Shown: in pieces, positions 51,194-59,012 of the stretch
Layout: each line of letters begins with the position of its first letter
How positions within the stretch are numbered: position 1 is the stretch's first letter
From: HK1 sp965204915
GTDB taxonomy: Bacteria; Pseudomonadota; Gammaproteobacteria; HK1
Assembly (NCBI GenBank): GCA_965204915.1
Contig: OZ242023.1
Coordinates: 2,666,001-2,730,000, forward strand
DNA: 64,000 bases
Reading direction: 5' to 3'
Notes under the pieces: model-generated
The model's database searches: none
Told to the model about the DNA's origin: nothing
Seen by the model: only the letters and a program-made list of their open reading frames with translations
Translations under genes and position numbers: made by a program

Positions 51194-51427
51194 ATGAAAC
51201 AGAAGATCGGGACCGTCATCGAAGCCGACGTCCTGCGCCGGGCCAGGCGTCAGGCCGCTGACGAGGAACGGCCGTTGAGCGACTTGATCCAGGATGCCCT
51301 GGACCGGTACCTGACTACGAAGATACCGGCACCCGACCGGCGGGAGGCGGCCTACAGGTCGTTCTGCGAGCAGCCGATACAGGTCTCACCCGATCAGCTT
51401 CGCGAGATCCTGCACGTGGATGCCTGA
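51194..51427 (+). CDS. Ribbon-helix-helix antitoxin, VapB-like
   Basis: 77 residues. The N-terminal KQKIGTVIEADVLRRARRQA and RPLSDLIQDALDRYL pattern is a ribbon-helix-helix DNA-binding domain; the C-terminal part (CEQPIQVSPDQLREIL) would wrap around the toxin. It is followed six bases later by a PIN-domain toxin gene that is broken. If expressed, it is an antitoxin without a functional local toxin. Confidence 0.75.
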   Translation: MKQKIGTVIEADVLRRARRQAADEERPLSDLIQDALDRYLTTKIPAPDRREAAYRSFCEQPIQVSPDQLREILHVDA

Positions 51428-51432
51428 GACAT

Positions 51433-51940
51433 GTGAATCTCGATGACATCCCCGCCGGCAGCCTGTGCGTCATCGACACGAACGTGTTGGTGTACGCCGA
51501 ACAAGGGAGTATCCGGCCAGGCTCAGCGCTTTCTGCGGCGTTGCTCCAAGGGTGAGATTACGGGCGTATTGCCCTAGACCGTCTGGCAGGAGCTTACCCA
51601 CCGGTTGATGCTTGCGGAGGCCACCATGAAGCACGGGAGCTTGGGCGGCAATCCGGCAGCACGCCTGGCCGGGAAGCCGGAGATCATCCGCGGTCTGAGT
51701 TTGCACCAGTCGAAGGTGCGAGACCTGCTCGATCTTGGTCTCCGTTTCGAGAGCTGTACGCAGGATGATCTCCTGCGATCGGCATTCGACCTCCAGAAAC
51801 GATTCGGACTGCTGACCAACGACTCGGTGGTTCTGGCGGTGGCCGTTCGATTGGAGGCCGACGGTCTGGTGTCGAGCGACAAGGGGTTCCGGTCCGTCGA
51901 TGAAGTCAGCGAGTCCATAGCCCGAGGAGCCGGATGCTCG
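51433..51940 (+). pseudogene. PIN-domain toxin (VapC-like), frameshift plus stop
   Basis: Starts GTG AAT CTC: the first active-site strand is SLCVIDTNVLVYAEQG. After that a one-base shift near 51510 is needed to continue into QAQRFLRRCSKGEITGVLP, which then meets TAG (51573-51575, CAG to TAG being the simple explanation). The rest (TVWQELTHRLMLAEATMKHG, DDLLRSAFDLQKRFGLLTN and LVSSDKGF) is intact. Two independent lesions show loss of the toxin. Confidence 0.8.
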
Positions 51941-51966
51941 AATGGGGCACGTCCGGATCTGTGGGA

Positions 51967-52021
51967 GCCGCGGGCGGGTAACCGCCCGCGGCCACCCGGC
52001 GATTCCCGCTTCCGCGGGAAT
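51967..52021. repeat. Hairpin plus ATTCCCN8GGGAAT module
   Basis: GCCGCGGGCGG-GTAA-CCGCCCGCGGC (51967-51992) followed by ATTCCCGCTTCCGCGGGAAT (52002-52021), the internal module of the MITE on its own. It forms an artificial C-terminal tail for the broken VapC. Confidence 0.7.
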
Positions 52022-52112
52022 GACGGTCCTTCCCGGAGCCTGCTCCTGGTTTGATCGGGGTAATGGCGGATCTTCCGATTTATGCAACAACCGGGTACAT
52101 GGCCAGGCTCGG

Positions 52113-53036
52113 CTACGTCCCCCGCATCCTCGGATCCAGCGCATCGCGCAATCCGTCCCCGATGTAGTTCACGCTCAGCACCGTGAGCGAGATCGCCAGC
52201 CCCGGCCACAGCACGCGGGCCGGGGTGATGGTCATGAAGTTCGCCCCGTCGAACAGCAGCCGGCCCCAGGTCGGGAAGTCCGGCGGAAAGCCGAGGCCGA
52301 GGAAGGACAGCGCCGACTCGGTGATGATGGCGTTGGCGATGCCCAGCGTCGCCGACACCATGATCGGGCTCAGCACGTTGGGCAGGACGTGGCGGGTGAT
52401 GATGCGCCGCCGGCGGGTGCCGATGCTGCGCGCCGCGGTCACGAACTCCCTCTCCTTCAGCGCCAGCACGTCGCCGCGCACGATGCGCGCGGTCTGCATC
52501 CAGCTCGTGATGCCGATGACGAACACGATGAGCAGGAAGATCCCGGTCTCCGGACCGAAAGCGGTGCGCAGGGTGTCCCGGAACAGCATGATGATCACGA
52601 GCAGCAGGGGCAGCAGGGGCAGGGCGAGGAACAGATCGGTGGTGCGCATCAGCGGCCCGTCGAGGCGGTTGAAGTAGCCGGCGAGCACGCCCACCACGGT
52701 GCCGAGCACGAGCGAGAGCAGCATCGCGGTGAAGCCCACCGCGAGCGAGATGCGTCCGCCCGCGAGCACCTGCGCGAACATGTCCCGGCCGAGGTTGTCG
52801 GTGCCCATCGGGTGGGCGAGGGAGGGACCCTGGTTCTTCGCCCGGATGTCGAGGTACTGGGGGTCCACGTCGTGGAGGAAGGGGCCGAAGGTGACCGCGA
52901 GGACGACGACCGAGAACACCACCACGCCGGCGAGGGCCCCGGTGTGGTTGCGGAACGCGAGCCATACGTCCATCCACAGCGAGCGGTGCTCTCGCGCTTC
53001 GTGCAGCGGGTTCGGGCTCCCGGGCGGCGTGGACAT
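52113..53036 (-). CDS. ABC transporter permease, DppC/OppC type
   Basis: 307-residue inner-membrane permease for peptides or related solutes. The N-terminal DppC extension and first helix (ALAGVVVFSVVVLAVTFGP) precede HPMGTDNLGRDMFAQVLAGG, a family signature. The EAA loop, contacting the ATPase, is EFVTAARSIGTRRRRIITRH. It begins after the 3' end of the DppB-like gene (9 bp gap) and would be co-transcribed with it. No ATPase or binding-protein gene is in the window. Confidence 0.92.
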   Translation of the reverse strand: MSTPPGSPNPLHEAREHRSLWMDVWLAFRNHTGALAGVVVFSVVVLAVTFGPFLHDVDPQYLDIRAKNQGPSLAHPMGTDNLGRDMFAQVLAGGRISLAVGFTAMLLSLVLGTVVGVLAGYFNRLDGPLMRTTDLFLALPLLPLLLVIIMLFRDTLRTAFGPETGIFLLIVFVIGITSWMQTARIVRGDVLALKEREFVTAARSIGTRRRRIITRHVLPNVLSPIMVSATLGIANAIITESALSFLGLGFPPDFPTWGRLLFDGANFMTITPARVLWPGLAISLTVLSVNYIGDGLRDALDPRMRGT

Positions 53037-53045
53037 CGTGGGTCG

Positions 53046-54059
53046 CTACTCGTAGCGGATGCGGGGGTCGAGGATCCCGTAGAGCACGTCGGCCACCAGA
53101 TTGAACAGCACGATCAGCACCGCGAACATGAAGGTGAGGGTCTGGACCAGGGGGATGTCCGCCCCCTGGATGGCGATGATGAGGAGCTGGCCCAGGCCGT
53201 TCACCCGGAAGATCTGCTCGGTGATGATGGCGCCGCCGAAGATGGTGGGGACGCCCAGCGCGATCAGGGTCACCACCGGGATCATGCTGTTGCGCAGCAC
53301 GTGGACGAGCAGCACCGCGCGTTCGCGCACGCCCTTGGCGCGGGCGGTGCGCACGTAGTCGAGGTTGAGGTTGTCGAGCATCGCGGCGCGCATGAAGCGG
53401 CTGAGCTGCGCCGCGTTGAACAGCGCCAGCACCATCACCGGCATGGCGAGCTGCTTGAGATGCATCCAGAAGCTCGCGAGGTCCGTCACCCGGTGGGTGG
53501 TGTCGTAGATGGACGGCAGCCATTGCAGCATCACGCTGAAGATGATGATCGCGAGCAGCCCGGTGAAGAAGGTCGGCACCGAGAATCCGACCATGGACAC
53601 GAAGGTGCCCACCTGGTCGAACCACGAGTACTGCCGGTAGGCGGAGACGATGCCGATGGGGATGGCGATGAGGATCCCCACGATGTAGGACAGCCCCACC
53701 ACCCACAGCGTCTGCGGCATCCGCTCGACGATGAGGTCCACCACCGGACTTCGGGTCGCCCACGAGCGTACCCGCAGGCGTTCGCTCGAATCCCCGATCT
53801 CCACCCCGAACGCCTGCTCGACCACATTGAGCGGCTCGTTGACGAAGAACTGCTCCATCCACTTCAGGTAGCGCACGTGGAAGGGCTGCCCGAGCCCGAG
53901 GGATTCGCGGATCTGCGCCCGCACCTCGGGCGGAATGGTGAGCGGAAGCTGTCCGGTGGGGTCGTTGGGGGCCAGATCGAGGAGCGCGAAGACGATGAAG
54001 CTGATCGCGATGAGGGTGGGGATCGCGAACAGCAGGCGGCGGATGATGTAGCGGATCAC
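53046..54059 (-). CDS. ABC transporter permease, DppB/OppB type
   Basis: 337 residues with six helices. The N-terminus IRYIIRRLLFAIPTLIAISF is canonical. The EAA loop is DYVRTARAKGVRERAVLLVH. The large periplasmic insert (about residues 45-100) is longer than in E. coli DppB and is seen in many environmental homologues. Pairs with the DppC-type protein to form the channel. Its missing ATPases and receptor may lie elsewhere. Confidence 0.92.
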   Translation of the reverse strand: MIRYIIRRLLFAIPTLIAISFIVFALLDLAPNDPTGQLPLTIPPEVRAQIRESLGLGQPFHVRYLKWMEQFFVNEPLNVVEQAFGVEIGDSSERLRVRSWATRSPVVDLIVERMPQTLWVVGLSYIVGILIAIPIGIVSAYRQYSWFDQVGTFVSMVGFSVPTFFTGLLAIIIFSVMLQWLPSIYDTTHRVTDLASFWMHLKQLAMPVMVLALFNAAQLSRFMRAAMLDNLNLDYVRTARAKGVRERAVLLVHVLRNSMIPVVTLIALGVPTIFGGAIITEQIFRVNGLGQLLIIAIQGADIPLVQTLTFMFAVLIVLFNLVADVLYGILDPRIRYE

Positions 54060-54292
54060 GCCCGATCCCTACCGCGGCGATGCGCCGCCGGCAACGAGGA
54101 TTCGGAGAGGATCGTCATTCGGCGGAGGCACCCGGGATCCTGTAACGTCTCACGAACGTGAGCCTGCCTTGTGCCGCGGCATTCTAACGGCCATCGACCG
54201 GAAACGCCGTGGGCGGCCTCGGCCGGACCGCCATCGAGCGCGAACGAGACCCGAGGGGTGGCCGAAGGCGGCATGGCGGAGCAGCACGAGGG
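54060..54292. other. Gene-free gap between dppB and rmuC
   Basis: About 230 bp with no supported gene. It should hold the promoter of the minus-strand permease operon; no motif stands out. Confidence 0.4.
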
Positions 54293-55627
54293 TCAGGGTG
54301 ATCGCTCCACCGGCGCCTCGCCGCCATCGGCCGCTCCGGCCGCGGAGAGGCCGAGCAGCGCGGCCGGGTCGTCTTCGGGCGGCAGCTCCTCCACCGAGCG
54401 GAGCCGCTTCTCGATGGCCCGCGAGCGGGTGCCGGTCTGATCGATGGATCTCGATGCGGTGTCGAGCTGCTTCTTCACCCTGTCGAGCACGTCGCCGAAC
54501 TTGCCGAACTCGGCCTTCACCGCGGAGAGTACCTTCCACACCTCGCTCGACCGCTTCTCGATGGCCAGGGTGCGGAACCCCATCTGGAGGCTGTTCAGGA
54601 TCGCCGAGAGCGTGGTCGGGCCCGCCGGCACCACGCGATGGCGCCGTTGCAGGCGGTCGAGGAGATCCGGCTGGCGTGCGACCTCGGCGTAGAGTCCCTC
54701 GGTGGGGAGGAAGAGGATCCCGAAGTCCGTGGTATGCGGCGGGGCGAGGTACTTGTCGCGGATCCCGGCCGCTGCCGACTCCACCGCACGCGAGAGCGCG
54801 GCGACCGCGCGCTGCACGGCCTCGGGATCACCGGACTCCGAGGCGTCGAGCAGCCGATGGTAGTCCTCCTGCGGGAACTTCGCGTCGATCGGCAGCCAGA
54901 CCACGCTCTCCGGCGCGTCGTCCGGGCCGGGCAGCCTGATCGCGAACTCCACGATCTCGTTCGAGCCGGGCCGCGGCTTCACGTTGCGCTCGAACTGTTG
55001 CGCGGTGAGCACCTGCTCCAGCAGCGCACCGAGCTGGACCTCGCCCCAGGTGCCGCGGGTCTTGACATTGGTGAGCACCCGCTTGAGATCGCCGACCCCG
55101 GTGGCGAGCTGTTGCATCTCGCCGAGGCCCTTGTGCACCGCTTCGAGCCGATCGCTCACCAGCTTGAACGATTCCCCCAGACGCTTCTCGAGGGTGCCCT
55201 GAAGCTGCTCGTCGACGGTCTTGCGCATCTGGTCGAGCTTGCCCTCGTTGCTCTCCCGGAGGCGGTCGAGCCGTTGCTCGACCGCTTCGCGGAGCTTGTC
55301 GACGCGGACCTCGTTCGAGCGCGTCAGCGCTTCGAGCTGGCGGGTGACCTCCGTGAAGCGTTCGCTCTGCGCCTGCCCGATGCGGTGCAGCGAGCCGGAG
55401 AGCCGTTCGGCCCCCGCGTGCTGCGTACGGGCGACTTCCTCACGCAGCTCACGCGCCGCGCGCGCCGCGTCCTCGCGGCCGGTGCGAAGCTCCTCGCGCA
55501 CCACCGGCTCGAGTGGTTCCCGCCCGTTCCGCACCGCCTTCACCGCAAGATACAGGACACAGGCCAATACCGCCGCGTCGAGGACCAGCAACGCGGGCAT
55601 GAGCCACGAGGATGCTTCGGGGAACAT
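54293..55627 (-). CDS. rmuC: DNA recombination protein RmuC
   Basis: 444 residues from ATG 55627. A membrane anchor (WLMPALLVLDAAVLACVLYL) precedes a long coiled coil and the RmuC nuclease-fold core, with KTRGTWGEVQLGALLEQVL, ESVVWLPIDAKFPQEDYHRL and DFGILFLPTEGLYAEV as signature blocks. RmuC limits inversions at short inverted repeats. The frame is open up to 55825, but the extension overlaps the def leader and is not typical. Divergent from def. Confidence 0.9.
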   Translation of the reverse strand: MFPEASSWLMPALLVLDAAVLACVLYLAVKAVRNGREPLEPVVREELRTGREDAARAARELREEVARTQHAGAERLSGSLHRIGQAQSERFTEVTRQLEALTRSNEVRVDKLREAVEQRLDRLRESNEGKLDQMRKTVDEQLQGTLEKRLGESFKLVSDRLEAVHKGLGEMQQLATGVGDLKRVLTNVKTRGTWGEVQLGALLEQVLTAQQFERNVKPRPGSNEIVEFAIRLPGPDDAPESVVWLPIDAKFPQEDYHRLLDASESGDPEAVQRAVAALSRAVESAAAGIRDKYLAPPHTTDFGILFLPTEGLYAEVARQPDLLDRLQRRHRVVPAGPTTLSAILNSLQMGFRTLAIEKRSSEVWKVLSAVKAEFGKFGDVLDRVKKQLDTASRSIDQTGTRSRAIEKRLRSVEELPPEDDPAALLGLSAAGAADGGEAPVERSP

Positions 55628-55875
55628 GACGGGAAGGATACGCGAAATGCCGGGCCGTTCGGCCCGATCATTCGGCCCACCGGCGCCCGGCCGTCGGACT
55701 TCCCGGGGCTCGGCCGCAACCTGCCCGGCAACGCGCTTCCGTATTTCCTGTTTGGTCCAGAAAACAACCGGTTGGCTTGCATATGGGGTCGATTCGGATG
55801 GAAGATGGGGTACGATTCCGGACACTGCCGCAGAGCCGGCTCTTCAAGCACCACGGACGATCGAGGGGAATCGAG

Positions 55876-56454
55876 ATGGCGGTACGTGAAATCCTGGAGA
55901 TAGGGCATCCCATATTGGCCGCGCGTGCGCGGGAGGTGGAAGTGGAGACGATCGGCACTCCCGAGGTACAGGGGTGGATCGACGATTTGATCGATACGAT
56001 GCGCGCCGCCAACGGCGCGGGGATCGCCGCCAACCAGGTGGGTATCCCTTACCGCCTGTTCACGGTGGAGGTCCACGGCGGCAACCCCCGCTATCCCTAC
56101 AAGCCGCCGATCCCTCTCACCGTCCTGATCAATCCCGTGGTCACGTTCCTCTCGGGGGAGACGTTCGAGAACTACGAAGGCTGCCTCTCCGTTCCGAACC
56201 TGCGGGGTGCGGTCACCAGGCACCTTGAAGTGTCGGTCGCCGGCCGCGACCGGGACGGCACCTACCGCTCGTTCGACGTACGCGGATACTCCGCCGGCAC
56301 CTTCCAGCACGAGAACGACCATCTCGACGGGATCCTGTTTCCCCACCGGGTCACGGACCCCAGGACCTTCTGTAGCTGGTCCGCGTTCTCGGCCTTTCGG
56401 CAGGAAGCATTCGCCGATCGGGTCCGGCAGCTCGTGGAACACTGGGGAGCGTAA
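55876..56454 (+). CDS. def: Peptide deformylase
   Basis: 192-residue metalloenzyme removing the N-formyl group from nascent proteins. All three motifs are present: GIAANQVG, EGCLSVP and the zinc site HENDHLDG. Start at 55876 with gaggggaatcgag ahead; an upstream extension to 55777 is rejected. It is not beside fmt/rsmB, so it may be a second, stand-alone copy; in many Proteobacteria fmt-rsmB precede trkA. Confidence 0.95.
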   Translation: MAVREILEIGHPILAARAREVEVETIGTPEVQGWIDDLIDTMRAANGAGIAANQVGIPYRLFTVEVHGGNPRYPYKPPIPLTVLINPVVTFLSGETFENYEGCLSVPNLRGAVTRHLEVSVAGRDRDGTYRSFDVRGYSAGTFQHENDHLDGILFPHRVTDPRTFCSWSAFSAFRQEAFADRVRQLVEHWGA

Positions 56455-56530
56455 CGCGGGACCGGAAGTACGAAGTGCGATCCGGGCCCTCTTTCACCCC
56501 GGCCGCGGCCGATGACTCGATCCGGACGCC

Positions 56531-57736
56531 TCAGACCGCTTCACGGCCGACGATCACCACCGAGCAGACGTTCTGGTGGGGAAACCCGCCGAGGTTGTGG
56601 GTCAGGCCCATCGCAGGCTCCTTCTCGCGCTGGCGTTCGCCGGCGCGGCCGAGCATCTGGAGATAGATCTCGTAGATCATGCGAAGCCCCGATGCGCCGA
56701 TGGGGTGTCCGAAGCACTTCAGGCCGCCGTCGATCTGGCACGGCAGCGGGCCGTCGGCGTCGAAGAAGCCGTCCATCACGTCCTTCGCCGCCTCGCCTTC
56801 GGGCGAGATGTGGAGGTCTTCCATCGTGATCAACTCGGTGATCGAGAAGCAGTCGTGGACCTCGACGAGACTCAGCTCCTCGCGCGGACGGGTGATCCCC
56901 GCTTCCCTGTACGCCCGCTCCGACGCCTTGCGGGTGGTCATGAGATGGCTTCCGTCCCAGGAATCGTGCTGGGCCTCGGTCCCGTTCGAGACCGAGAGCT
57001 GCAGCGCCTTCACGGTCACGAGGTCCGTCTTGCCGAGTGCGCGCGCGATCTCGGGCGTGGTCACGATCGCGCACGCCGAGCCGTCCGACACGCCGCAGCA
57101 GTCGAAGAGCCCGAGCGGCTCCGCAACCACCGGCGCGTTCAACACCCGATCCTCGTCGATCCGGTTGCGCAGGTGCGCCTTCGGATTCTTCGACCCGTTG
57201 TCATGGCTCTTGACCGAGACGTGGGCCATCGCCCGCTTCAGATCTCCGGCAGGCAGCCCGTGCCTCGCCCGGTACGCGGAGGCGAGCTGCGCGAACGCGC
57301 CGGGGGCGGAGAAGTTCGCCCAGTACATGTCGTTCACCGTGCCGCGACTGCGTTGCGGCAGGCCGCCGTAGCCGGTGTCCTTGAGCTTCTCGACCCCGAG
57401 CGCGAGAGCTACCTCGCACGCCCCGGACGCGACCGCGTAGACCGCGCCGCGGAATGCCTCCGAACCGCTCGCGCAGTAGTTCTCCACCCTCGTGACCGGG
57501 ATGTAGGGAAGACGTAGCGCAATGGCGAGCGGGAGCCCGGACTTGCCGGCATGCTGTTCCTCGATGGCGGTGGCCAGCCACGCCGCCTCGATTCGATCCT
57601 TCTCGATTCCGGCGTCGGCGAGTGCCTCGCCGAACGCTTCGTGCATCAAATCCTCGGCGTTGTCGTTCCAGCGCTCCCCGAACTTCGAGCACCCCATCCC
57701 CAGGATGGCGACCCGGTCACGAATCCCTGTTGTCAT
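56531..57736 (-). CDS. Thiolase family protein (SCPx-type acetyl-CoA acetyltransferase)
   Basis: 401 residues. The nucleophilic Cys lies in VENYCASGSEAFR, the catalytic His in EVHDCFSITELI and GGLKCFGHPIGASGLR (His and Cys), features of the SCP-x/lipid-transfer thiolase branch. Such enzymes usually work with a small DUF35/OB-fold partner; none is next to it. Probable role in beta-oxidation of branched or sterol-like acyl-CoA. Divergent from the carnitine dehydrogenase. Confidence 0.9.
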   Translation of the reverse strand: MTTGIRDRVAILGMGCSKFGERWNDNAEDLMHEAFGEALADAGIEKDRIEAAWLATAIEEQHAGKSGLPLAIALRLPYIPVTRVENYCASGSEAFRGAVYAVASGACEVALALGVEKLKDTGYGGLPQRSRGTVNDMYWANFSAPGAFAQLASAYRARHGLPAGDLKRAMAHVSVKSHDNGSKNPKAHLRNRIDEDRVLNAPVVAEPLGLFDCCGVSDGSACAIVTTPEIARALGKTDLVTVKALQLSVSNGTEAQHDSWDGSHLMTTRKASERAYREAGITRPREELSLVEVHDCFSITELITMEDLHISPEGEAAKDVMDGFFDADGPLPCQIDGGLKCFGHPIGASGLRMIYEIYLQMLGRAGERQREKEPAMGLTHNLGGFPHQNVCSVVIVGREAV

Positions 57737-57929
57737 GGTCCAGCCTCCCTCGTGCCCTCGTTCGTCCGCGGCAGGTTAAACCATCGAGTGGGAAAATGAT
57801 CGGGAACACGGAGGACTTCACGGGGCCGGTCACATGACGGCAGGATCGCATCGTGAAGCCGGCTCTCGGAGCGTGAGCGGGAACTGCCGGGGAAACACCG
57901 AGCGACAGCAGACGGAAGAGGAGCATCAC

Positions 57930-59012
57930 ATGGCCTGCATCGAGCGCGCCGCATGCATCGGCGGCGGGGTCATCGGCGGCGGGTGGGCGGCCCGCTTCGT
58001 CCTGAACGGGATCGACGTCGCCGTCCACGACCCGGACCCGGAGACCGAACGCAAGGCGAACGAGATCCTCGACAACGCCGAGCGCGTCTTCGCGCGCCTG
58101 TTCGGCGACGCCCGCCCGGCGCGCGGCGCGTTGCGGATCGCGCGGAGCATCGAAGATGCGGCCGAAGGCGCGGAGTTCATCCAGGAGAGCGTGCCGGAGC
58201 GGCTCGACCTCAAACGCGCGATCCTCGCCGAGGCGGACGCGGCGGCGGCCCCGGAGACGATCATCGCATCCTCGACCTCCGGGCTGCTGCCGAGCGACAT
58301 GCAGCGCGATCTGACGCATCCCGGCCGGCTGCTGGTCGGGCATCCCTTCAACCCCGTGTACCTGCTGCCGCTGGTCGAGATCGTGGGCGGGCGGGCCACC
58401 TCCGCCGCCGCGGTGGAGCGCGCGCGGGAGGTGTACGCCTCGCTGGGCATGAAGCCGGTGGTGGTGGCGAAGGAGATCGATGCGTTCATCGGCGACCGGC
58501 TCCAGGAGGCGCTGTGGCGCGAGGCGCTGTGGCTGGTGCACGACGGCGTCGCCACGGTGGAGGAGATCGACGACGTCATCCGCTACTCCTTCGGGCTGCG
58601 CTGGGCGCAGATGGGCATCTTCCAGGTGTACCGGGTGGCCGGAGGCGAGGCGGGCATGAGGCACTTCATGGCGCAGTTCGGGCCGTGCCTCCAGTGGCCG
58701 TGGACGAAGCTCACCGACGTCCCCGACCTCGACGACGCGCTCATCGACAGGATCGCCGGGCAGTCCGACGCGCAGGCCGCGGGGCGCTCGATCCGGGAGC
58801 TGGAGCGGATCCGGGACGACAACCTCGCCGGGATCATGGAGGCTCTGGAGCGTAGCGGCGAATCCGGCTGGGGCGCCGGCGCCCTGCTGCGCGAGACGCG
58901 GCGTGCGATGGGCGGGCGCGACCTGTTGCCGGCCGCCGGTTCCAGGGGGTCTCGTTCAAGCTCGCGGAATGATCGGCGCCAGAACGTCAGGCGCAAGCCT
59001 CCGGCCCGGTGA
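57930..59012 (+). CDS. L-carnitine 3-dehydrogenase (3-hydroxyacyl-CoA dehydrogenase family)
   Basis: 360 residues. The NAD-binding motif is AACIGGGVIGGGWAARF; the active-site region is VGHPFNPVYLLPLVEIVGG (catalytic His), with SSTSGLLPSDMQ and RLQEALWREALWLVHDG. These match carnitine dehydrogenases rather than fatty-acid enzymes. Many homologues carry a C-terminal thioesterase domain; here the core is followed by an Arg/Ser-rich tail that runs 26 bp into the helicase 3' end on the other strand. The detached truncated thioesterase at 38 kb may be related. GGAAGAGGAG site precedes the start. Confidence 0.88.
   Translation: MACIERAACIGGGVIGGGWAARFVLNGIDVAVHDPDPETERKANEILDNAERVFARLFGDARPARGALRIARSIEDAAEGAEFIQESVPERLDLKRAILAEADAAAAPETIIASSTSGLLPSDMQRDLTHPGRLLVGHPFNPVYLLPLVEIVGGRATSAAAVERAREVYASLGMKPVVVAKEIDAFIGDRLQEALWREALWLVHDGVATVEEIDDVIRYSFGLRWAQMGIFQVYRVAGGEAGMRHFMAQFGPCLQWPWTKLTDVPDLDDALIDRIAGQSDAQAAGRSIRELERIRDDNLAGIMEALERSGESGWGAGALLRETRRAMGGRDLLPAAGSRGSRSSSRNDRRQNVRRKPPAR

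Noticed and set aside
51942..54161. 739-codon plus-strand frame opposite dppBC
   Set aside because: His/Glu/Arg-rich antisense of two clear permease genes.
55777..55875. N-terminal extension of peptide deformylase
   Set aside because: Peptide deformylases start just before the REILEIGHP-type segment, and a ribosome site precedes ATG 55876.
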